Assembly: GCF_001423295.1 (NCBI RefSeq)
Contig: NZ_LMNG01000015.1
Location: forward strand, 1 to 41,443
Reading direction: 5' to 3'
DNA: 41,443 nucleotides
Source of the DNA: Methylobacterium sp. Leaf112
Lineage (GTDB): Bacteria > Pseudomonadota > Alphaproteobacteria > Rhizobiales > Beijerinckiaceae
Shown: piece by piece, positions 35,096 to 41,443 of the stretch
Numbering within the stretch: position 1 is the first letter of the stretch
How the letters are laid out: every line of letters begins with the position of its first letter
Notes under the pieces: generated by a model
Told to the model about the DNA's origin: nothing
The model's database searches: none
The model's input: the letters and a program-made list of their open reading frames with translations, nothing else
Position numbers and translations under genes: made by a program

Positions 35096-36106
35096 ATGAC
35101 GCCCGTCGATCTGCTGCTGCTCAAACCCATGCAGCCGAGCGTGATGGAAGCCCTGGCGACGCGCTTCACCCTGCACCGGGCCGACACGGCTCCGGACGCG
35201 GAGGCGTTCTATGCCGAGATCGGCCCGCGCATCCGCGCCATGGCGACGGGCGCGCAGGCGCCCGTGGACGACGCCCTCCTGGCGCGCCTGCCCAACCTCG
35301 AGATCGTGGCGAGCTTCGGCGTCGGGTACGATACCATCGACACCGCCGCGGCCGCCGCACGGGGCGTGGTGGTGACGAACACGCCCGACGTGCTGTCGGA
35401 CGAGGTCGCCGACCTCGCGATGGGCCTGCTGCTCGCCACCTTGCGCCAGATCCCCCAGGCGGACCGCTACCTGCGCGCGGGCCACTGGCCGACCCGGCCC
35501 TACCCCCTCACCCCCACCCTGCGCGGGCGCACAATCGGCATTCTCGGCCTCGGGCGCATCGGCCGGGCCATCGCGACGCGGCTCGAAGGCTTCGGCGTCG
35601 CCCTCGCCTATCACGGCCGCCGCCGGCAGCCGGAGGTGTCCTACACCTATCACGCCACGCTGCTCGGCATGGCCCGGGCCGTCGACGTGCTCCTCGTGGT
35701 GGCGCCCGGCGGACCGGAGACGGACGGCCTCGTCGACGCCGCCGTGCTGGCCGCCCTCGGTCCGGAGGGGATCCTGATCAACGTGGCCCGCGGCAGCGTG
35801 GTGGACGAGGCCGCCCTCATCGCGGCCCTGCGCGACGGGACGATCCTCGGGGCCGGGCTCGACGTCTTCGCACGCGAGCCGCACGTGCCGGCCGACCTCG
35901 TCGCCCTGGATCACGTGGTGCTCCTGCCCCATGTCGGCTCGGGCTCCGTCCACACCCGCGAGGCCATGGGCCGCCTCGTCGTCGACAACCTGCTCCACTG
36001 GTTCGACGGCCGGGGACCGCTGACGCCGGTGCCGGAGACGCCAGTGCGGGAGACAGCGGGGCGGGAGACACCCGGGCCGGAGACGTTTCGGAGCGCGGGC
36101 GCGTGA
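35096..36106 (+). CDS. D-2-hydroxyacid dehydrogenase, glyoxylate/hydroxypyruvate reductase-like
   Basis: A 336-residue NAD(P)H-dependent dehydrogenase. The Rossmann motif GLGRIG lies at 151-156, with catalytic Arg232 (VARGSVVDE), Glu261 and His279 (PHVGSG). Arg at 175-177 after the second strand suggests NADPH preference. It resembles the GhrB/HprA group and probably reduces hydroxypyruvate, glyoxylate or 2-ketogluconate. The last 30 residues are an unusual Pro/Glu/Thr repeat (PETPVRETAGRETPGPET). The stop overlaps the next gene's GTG (GTGA). Confidence 0.88.
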   Translation: MTPVDLLLLKPMQPSVMEALATRFTLHRADTAPDAEAFYAEIGPRIRAMATGAQAPVDDALLARLPNLEIVASFGVGYDTIDTAAAAARGVVVTNTPDVLSDEVADLAMGLLLATLRQIPQADRYLRAGHWPTRPYPLTPTLRGRTIGILGLGRIGRAIATRLEGFGVALAYHGRRRQPEVSYTYHATLLGMARAVDVLLVVAPGGPETDGLVDAAVLAALGPEGILINVARGSVVDEAALIAALRDGTILGAGLDVFAREPHVPADLVALDHVVLLPHVGSGSVHTREAMGRLVVDNLLHWFDGRGPLTPVPETPVRETAGRETPGPETFRSAGA

Positions 36107-37026
36107 GCCCCCGCGCGCCGGCCCGCATCCTCGGTTTCCTCTCGGTCCTCACGGTGGGCGGCGCGGTGTTCGCGCAAGCACCGCAGGTTCAGCAAGCACC
36201 GCAGGTTCAGCAACCGCCGCAGGCTCCACAACCGCCGCAGCCGCCGCTAGAGGCCTCCCCCCCTCAGAATCCGCAGGGCGTGGCCGCGCCCGAGGTCGCG
36301 CCCGCCGCGCCCTTCGTCGAGAGCCTGCCGAAGGACATCGCCGGGGTGCCGGGCACCTGGGACCTGTCGCGGGACGGCAGCACCCGGCGCTGCGTCATCA
36401 CCCTGTCGAGCGAGAGCGGCGAGGCGGGGCGGCGGCTGTCCTTCCCCGCCGGGTGCCGCCGGGCCCTGCCGGTGCTCAACGGCGTCGCCGGCTGGCTGTT
36501 CACCGACGGCACCCTGCGCTTCGTCGACAGGAACGTGCGGCCGGTCCTGCCCTTCACCCGCCGGCCCGACGCGCGCAGCCTCGCCGCCACCACCGAATCC
36601 GGCGAGCAGTACAGCCTCGTCCCCCTCCAGATCCTCGCCATGCTGCCGGCCGTGCCGGAGCCGGCGCGACCGGAATCTGCCGCGTCCCGGTCGGACGCCC
36701 AGCGTCCGGCGGCACCGGAGACGGACCTGGGCGGCGAGCCGCCGCCGGCCGGGATCTATACCCTCGACCGGTACCGCGACCCCGATACCTGCCGGCTGGA
36801 GCTGACGCCGGCCCGGCCGCCCGCCCCGGTCCGCATCCTCGAGGGATGCCGCGACACCGGGCTCGGCGTGTTCAATCCCGTGTCCTGGCAGTTCGCGCGG
36901 GGGCGGCTCACCCTCACCGCCCGGCGCGGGCATACGGTCACGCTGATCCCCACGGGCGACGGGCGCTGGCGCCGCGACCCGGAAGTCGGCACCACCTTCA
37001 TCCTGCGCCGGGTCGTGGCCCCGTGA
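36103..37026 (+). CDS. Exported AprI/Inh-family-like protein with two domains
   Basis: A 307-residue protein from GTG 36103, with a signal peptide (ARILGFLSVLTVGGAVFA). A Gln/Pro repeat linker (QAPQVQQAPQVQQ...) follows, then two beta-barrel-like domains resembling the AprI/Inh metalloprotease inhibitor fold: GTWDLSRDGSTRRCVITL ... FPAGCRRAL near residues 85-150, and GIYTLDRYRDPDTCRLEL ... ILEGCRDTG near 220-305, each with one Cys pair. The likely site is the periplasm or outer membrane. Whether it inhibits a protease is unknown. The start overlaps the dehydrogenase stop by 4 nt. Confidence 0.72.
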   Translation: MSPRAPARILGFLSVLTVGGAVFAQAPQVQQAPQVQQPPQAPQPPQPPLEASPPQNPQGVAAPEVAPAAPFVESLPKDIAGVPGTWDLSRDGSTRRCVITLSSESGEAGRRLSFPAGCRRALPVLNGVAGWLFTDGTLRFVDRNVRPVLPFTRRPDARSLAATTESGEQYSLVPLQILAMLPAVPEPARPESAASRSDAQRPAAPETDLGGEPPPAGIYTLDRYRDPDTCRLELTPARPPAPVRILEGCRDTGLGVFNPVSWQFARGRLTLTARRGHTVTLIPTGDGRWRRDPEVGTTFILRRVVAP

Positions 37027-37069
37027 GCTGGGTCGCGGCCCCGTGAGCCGGGTCGCGGCCCCGTGAGGA
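37010..37069 (+). repeat. Three 20-bp tandem repeats at the end of the AprI-like gene
   Basis: Units 37010-37029, 37030-37049 and 37050-37069 follow GGGTCG(T/C)GGCCCCGTGAG plus two variable bases. The stop codon lies in the first unit, so the other two are duplicated stop-codon regions. Confidence 0.85.
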
Positions 37070-37116
37070 GGCCGCACGGGTTTGCCCCATGCGCGGCCCC
37101 GGATTATGCCGACGCG

Positions 37117-37866
37117 ATGCTCACCGTCGCCGCCCTCTATCGCTTCGTCGATCTGCCCGATCCGCTGGCGCTGCGTGCCTCCCTGGAAGCCCTGTGCGGT
37201 GGCCTCGGGATCACCGGCACCCTCGTGCTCGCCCGCGAGGGCATCAACGGCACGGTGGCGGGGGCGGCGCCGGCCATCGAAGCCTTCCTCGACGCCCTGC
37301 GCACCCGAGCGCCGTTCGGCGCGCATTTCGGCGCCGTCGAGGTCAAGATGTCCTCGGCCGAGGCCCCACCGTTCGGGCGCCTCAAGGTGCGGGTGAAACC
37401 CGAGATCGTGACCTTCGACGGCGGAGCCACCCATCCGGCCCTGGCGCCGGCGAGTCCCGTGGCCCCCGAGGCCTGGAATGCGCTCCTGGACACGCCGGGG
37501 CTGCTGCTCATCGACACCCGCAACGCCTTCGAGGTCGCCCTGGGAAGCTTTCCCGGGGCCGTCGATCCCGGCACGAGGCGGTTCAGCGAGTTTCGCGCCT
37601 ACGTGGACGGTCTCGACCCGGCGGCGCACCCGAAGGTGGCGATGTTCTGCACCGGCGGCATCCGCTGCGAGAAGGCCGGAGCCTACATGCGGGCGCGCGG
37701 CTTTTCCGAAGTCCACACCCTGGCGGGCGGGATCCTGCGCTACCTCGAAACGGTGCCGGATGCGCAGAACCGCTGGACGGGCGACTGCTTCGTCTTCGAC
37801 GGTCGCATCGCCCTCGGCCCCGCCCTGGTCGAAAGGCCAGACCACGCTCCGGAGACACTGCGATGA
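37117..37866 (+). CDS. trhO: tRNA U34 hydroxylase, rhodanese-fold
   Basis: A 249-residue TrhO (YceA) protein. The N-terminal domain (TVAALYRFVDLPDP ... AREGINGTVAG) is followed by a rhodanese domain with active Cys178 in FCTGGIRCEKA. TrhO hydroxylates uridine 34 of certain tRNAs using O2. I chose ATG 37117 (MLTVAALYRF); an upstream start at 37063 lies beside the 20-bp repeats. It overlaps slyX by 4 nt (ATGA). Confidence 0.9.
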   Translation: MLTVAALYRFVDLPDPLALRASLEALCGGLGITGTLVLAREGINGTVAGAAPAIEAFLDALRTRAPFGAHFGAVEVKMSSAEAPPFGRLKVRVKPEIVTFDGGATHPALAPASPVAPEAWNALLDTPGLLLIDTRNAFEVALGSFPGAVDPGTRRFSEFRAYVDGLDPAAHPKVAMFCTGGIRCEKAGAYMRARGFSEVHTLAGGILRYLETVPDAQNRWTGDCFVFDGRIALGPALVERPDHAPETLR

Positions 37867-38108
37867 TCGACCCGGCGATGCGCGATCCGGCGACGAGCGA
37901 CCCCGATCTCGGCACCCGCATCGACGCCCTCGAGATGCGCCTGACCGAGCAGGACGCCGTCATCGACGACCTCAACGCCACCATCACGGCGCAGTGGCGT
38001 CAGATCGATGCCCTGTCGCGGCGGATGGCGAAACTCGTCGAGGAGGTCGAGGAGGCGGGCCACCGTCCCGGTTCGAACGCGCCGGAACCACCGCCGCCGC
38101 ATTATTGA
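37863..38108 (+). CDS. slyX: SlyX-family protein
   Basis: An 81-residue coiled-coil protein. The family core is visible: RIDALEMRLTEQDAVIDDLN, then QIDALSRRMAKL and a Pro-rich end, PEPPPPHY, which is the SlyX signature. Function is unknown. It is translationally coupled to trhO. Confidence 0.88.
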   Translation: MIDPAMRDPATSDPDLGTRIDALEMRLTEQDAVIDDLNATITAQWRQIDALSRRMAKLVEEVEEAGHRPGSNAPEPPPPHY

Positions 38109-38371
38109 GCGCGCCTTCCCGCACCGGTCCTTCGCGATACGGATCCCTTCGTCGATTGGGCCCGAACCCATGCTCATGCGTACGGGCGACACCTTCCCGA
38201 TGACGGACCCCATGCTCGGTGACGGATTCCATGGGCGCCCGTCCGCGAGGGCGGGCACGCCGTGCGAGGCGCGATCCACATGGGCGGCCCTGCGCGTGCC
38301 GATCGCCGGGCAGAGCCCCCCACCCCGGAGGGGACGGGCACCGGCCTCGATCGATCGCGACGGAGGTCGTC

Positions 38372-40886
38372 TCAGGGGCCGAAGATGCGAGCCGTCAGTT
38401 TCGATTTCGCCAGGTCGCGAAGGCACACGTAGAAGATCGGGGTGAAGATCAGTCCGAAGACTGTGACGCCGACCATGCCGAAGAACACGCTCGTTCCGAT
38501 GGCGTGGCGCAGTTCGGCTCCGGCGCCCTTGGCGATCATCAGGGGGACGACGCCGAGGATGAAGGCGAGGGACGTCATCAGGATCGGTCGCAATCTCAGG
38601 CGGCCGGCTTCGACGACGGCGTCGACGATCGATCGCCCCTGGTTCTCCAGGTCGCGGGCGAACTCGACGATGAGGATGGCGTTCTTGGCGGCGAGGCCCA
38701 CGAGGACGACGAGGCCGACCTGGGTCAGGATGTTCTGGGTCAGGATGTTCTGGGTCAGGATGTTGTTGTCCTGTCCCATCCACAGGACGCCGCTGATGGC
38801 CGACAGCAATCACATCGGCACGATGAGGACGACGGCGAGCGGCAACGTCCAGCTTTCGTACTGCGACGCGAGGACGAGGTAGACGAAGACGACGCTCAAC
38901 AGGAAGGTGACGATGCCGCCTCCGGCGAGGCGTTGCTGATAGGACAGCTCCGTCCACTCGATCGCGAACCCTTCCGGCAACGTTCGGGCGGCGATCTCGT
39001 CGACGAGGGTGAGCGCCGCATCGGAACTGACCGCCGGGACGGCCGAGCCTATGATCTCGGCGGTCGGGAACAGATTGTACCGCGGCACGCGATCCGGCGC
39101 ACTCTGCGTGCTGAACGACGCGACCGAGTCGAGCGGCACCATGGCGCCGGTGTCGCTTCTGGCCTTGAGACGGCCGATCTGTTCGACGTCGAGGCGGCTC
39201 AGTCCCTCGGCCTGGGCGATCACCTGATACGTCCGCCCGGACAGATTGAAGTCGTTGACGTAGGCGCTGCCGAGATAGGCCTCGAGGGTCGAATGAACGT
39301 TCTGAACCGGCATGCTCAGCATTTCGGCCTTGGTGCGATCGACGTCGACGAAGAATTGCGGCGCGTTGGTCGAGAACGGCGTGAACGCGAGCAGGATGCG
39401 GGGATCCGCCTTCAGCGCCGCCAGCAGGTCGTCGGTCGCGCGCGCCAGCGCGACGGGGCCGTTGTTGTTCAGGTCCTGAACTCGGAGCGAGAAGCCGCCC
39501 GAGGCTCCGATCCCCGGATGGTCGGTGGGGCGATGACGGTGATCTGCGCGCCGGTGATGTCGGCGACGCGTCTGTTCACTTCGGCCCGGATCGACGCCGC
39601 GGACTTCGCCGGACCGGAGCAGCCTCGCGAAGACAGTGGCCTTGCCGCCGGTGTGGGGGTGATGCGGCTTGAGAAGGAGGCCGGCCAGGGCCGGACTGAG
39701 CGAGAGCGAGTTGAACGCCGAGATCAGCGTCGCGACCGAGATCACGACGGCGAACTGCCGGAAGAATTCGCCCGAGATGCCGACGATGAACATCGTCGGC
39801 ACGAAGACCGAGGTCAGTACGAGCGCGATGGAGATGAGGGCTCCGCCGACCTCGTCCATGGTCTTTCGGGCGGCGTCCTTCGGCGACAGGCCTTCGACGA
39901 TGTAGCGCTCGACGTTCTCGACCACGACGATGGCGTCGTCGACGACGATGCCGACGGCCAGAACCAGGGCGAACAGGGTCAGCGTGTTGATGGTGTAGCC
40001 GAGCATCGCCATGGCGGCGAACGTGCCGACGAGCGACACCGGGATCGCGAGCAGCGGAATGACGGTGGCGCGCACGTTCTGCAGGAAGACGATGACCACA
40101 AGGACGACGAGGGCGATGGCTTCGTAGGTCGTCACTTCGAGCGCCTTGATCGACGTGCGTACGAAGAACTCGATCGGATTGTAAGTCATTCGGAATTCGA
40201 CGCCCGAGGGCCGATCGCGCTCCAGCGCCGCCACCGTGGCCTGGATCGTTTCGGAGCCCTGGAGCGCGTTCGTGCCCGGGCGCTGGAAGACGAGCAGGGC
40301 GACGGCGGCCGAGTCGTTGATGTAGGCGTTGGTGCCGTAGTTCCGTGCGCCGAGTTCGGCGCGGCCGACATCCCTCAGCCGGACGACGCGGCCGCCGTCG
40401 GTGTTGCGGATGATGAGATTCTCGAATTCCTCCGGCTGCCGGAACCGGCCCTGCACGGTAATCGAGGGCTGGAATACCCGGCCGGAGGGCGCGGGAGGCT
40501 GCGCGAGCACGCCGCCGGCGACCTGGACGTTCTGCGCGCGGAGCGCGTCCACGACCTCCATCGCGGACATGCCCATCTCCGAGACCTTGTTCGGATCAAG
40601 CCATATCCGCATGGCGTATTCGCGCGCGCCCACCGGCTGAACGCTGCCGACGGTGGGCAGCCGGCTCAGCACCGGCACGACGCGTTGAAGCGCATAGTTC
40701 GACAGATAGAGCCGATCCCGGCTCCGATCGGGCGAAACGAGTTGCACGACGAGCAGGAAGTCGGGGGCGTTCTTCGCCACGGTCACGCCGATGCGGCGGA
40801 CGACCTCCGGGAGGCGTGGCTGGGCGAGGGCCACCCGGTTCTGCACCAGGACCTGCGCCTTATCGAGATCGGCGCCGACGCGGAAC
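38372..40886 (-). pseudogene. RND efflux permease, multiply disrupted
   Basis: An AcrB/MexF-type inner-membrane pump gene. Recognisable parts are KAQVLVQNRVALAQPRLPE, the membrane segment LVVIVFLQNVRAT, VGIVVDDAIVVVENVER with the proton-relay Asp pair, and the C-terminal QVGLVVLVGLAAKNAILIVEF. The lesions are: the 5' end removed by an IS3 element at 40887; a large internal deletion with frame changes near 39500-39640; and TGA in place of Cys after LIVPM (38810-38812). A threefold NILTQ repeat lies at 38720-38764. It cannot give a working pump. Confidence 0.88.
38720..38764 (-). repeat. Three 15-bp tandem repeats (NILTQ x3)
   Basis: Three identical copies of CTGGGTCAGGATGTT (38720-38734, 38735-38749, 38750-38764), which add two NILTQ units to a place where RND pumps have one. 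Confidence 0.9.
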
Positions 40887-41443
40887 TGATCCTCCCCCGC
40901 TTTCGCGGACACGGGGTTTAGCTTGCATTCCGCTCGGCTTGCTCGGGCGTGATATAACCGAGCGCCGAGTGGATGCGCTGCCGATTGTAGTAGCCCTCGA
41001 TGTAGGCGAACAGGTCGCGTCGGGCCTCGTCCCGGGTCGCCCCTCGTCGTTGGTGGACGAGTTCGACCTTGAGTGTGTGGAAGAAGCTTTCCATGGGAGC
41101 ATTGTCGTAACAACAGCCCGTACGGCTCATGGAGGGCGTCGCCTTCATGTCGGCAAGCTGCTTTCGGTAGGCCTCGGCGGCGTATTGGCTGCCGCGATCC
41201 GAGTGACAGATGAGCCCAGCGGCCGGTCGCTGCCGTTGGGTGGCCATCATCAAGGCGGCCGATGTCAGCTCGGTCCGCATGTGGTCGCGCATGGACCAAC
41301 CGACGATTCTTCGCGTGGCGAGATCGAGGACGGCGGCCAGGTAAAGCCAGCCCTCTCCGGTGGGGAGGTAGGTGATGTCGGCGAGCCAGACCGTGTTGGG
41401 CAATGCCGCCGAGAACTGCTGCTTCAGGAGGTTGGGCGCGATC
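40887..41443 (-). mobile_element. IS3-family element, partial (runs off the window)
   Basis: The left end lies near 40887 (TGATCCTCCCCCGCTTTCGC), where homology to the RND pump stops. It carries the orfB below. The other end is outside the window, so size and target duplication cannot be checked. It differs from the IS3 element at 31493-32732. Confidence 0.75.
40918..41443 (-). CDS. IS3-family OrfB transposase, N-terminus outside the window
   Basis: The C-terminal 175 or so residues of an rve-type transposase: Asp in WLADITYLPTGEGW, Asp in CHSDRGSQYAAE and Glu in DNAPMESFFHTLK form the triad, and the end HSALGYITPEQAERNAS is intact. The frame continues beyond base 41443 (upstream residues include APNLLKQQFSA). 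It is probably functional in this part. Confidence 0.85.
   Translation of the reverse strand, partial: IAPNLLKQQFSAALPNTVWLADITYLPTGEGWLYLAAVLDLATRRIVGWSMRDHMRTELTSAALMMATQRQRPAAGLICHSDRGSQYAAEAYRKQLADMKATPSMSRTGCCYDNAPMESFFHTLKVELVHQRRGATRDEARRDLFAYIEGYYNRQRIHSALGYITPEQAERNAS

Noticed and set aside
38219..40921. 900-residue plus-strand open frame
   Set aside because: Antisense shadow of the RND pump pseudogene with low-complexity Asp/Arg/His composition and no domain pattern.
1..41443. CRISPR array or replication origin
   Set aside because: No regularly spaced repeats with unique spacers, no cas genes, no DnaA-box clusters or parAB/repABC genes were seen.

Overview
This window looks like chromosomal DNA of a pink-pigmented facultative methylotroph-type alphaproteobacterium (Methylobacterium/Methylorubrum or a close Hyphomicrobiales relative). 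The basis is high GC with strong third-position GC bias, a cyoABCD-SURF1 operon, an intracellular PHB depolymerase, an MqsA-like/DUF4258 pair, DUF6894-type small proteins and IS types common in that genus. The genus is inferred from gene content, not from a marker gene.

Layout. (1) 319-5457, minus strand: cytochrome bo3-type quinol oxidase operon cyoA-B-C-D followed by a SURF1 assembly factor. A 100-190 nt leader region with two strong inverted repeats separates it from a divergent MHS-type transporter (5863-7197). (2) 7239-8407: yacG and maf, overlapping, next to an intact tRNA-Gly(CCC). (3) 8408 to about 23945: an accessory region on the 3' side of tRNA-Gly. It holds a complete IS with perfect 23-bp ends, a broken small gene, a group of exported proteins (small lipoprotein-like protein, trypsin-like protease with an unrecognised N-terminal domain, TPR protein, coiled-coil protein), phage-like small genes with hairpin terminators, a toxin-antitoxin pair with a palindromic operator, a periplasmic molybdenum hydroxylase operon whose large subunit carries a nonsense codon, a large RTX protein, and abutting IS5 and IS630 remnants. 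(4) 24015-30239: conserved genes (succinate-semialdehyde dehydrogenase-like ALDH, class II glutamine amidotransferase, single-domain response regulator, ribosomal protein S21, PHB depolymerase, glutathione S-transferase). (5) 30316-33234: a mobile-element scar containing a 12-G run, a decayed IS5-family transposase, a 3'-half copy of tRNA-Gly(CCC) in inverted orientation, an IS3-family element and the N-terminus of a tyrosine integrase beside an intact tRNA-Leu(CAG). (6) 33386-38108: leuC, a 2-hydroxyacid dehydrogenase coupled to an exported AprI/Inh-like protein, trhO and slyX. (7) 38372-41443: an RND efflux permease gene destroyed by several lesions and interrupted by a second IS3-family element that runs off the window.

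Nothing here is clearly a wholly new system. The observations I rate highest are the His/Met-rich periplasmic tails on both CyoA and CyoD, the structured cyo leader, the single-codon inactivation of the molybdenum hydroxylase, the mosaic RTX gene, the tRNA-Gly fragment/integrase/IS3 junction, and the exported protease cluster.
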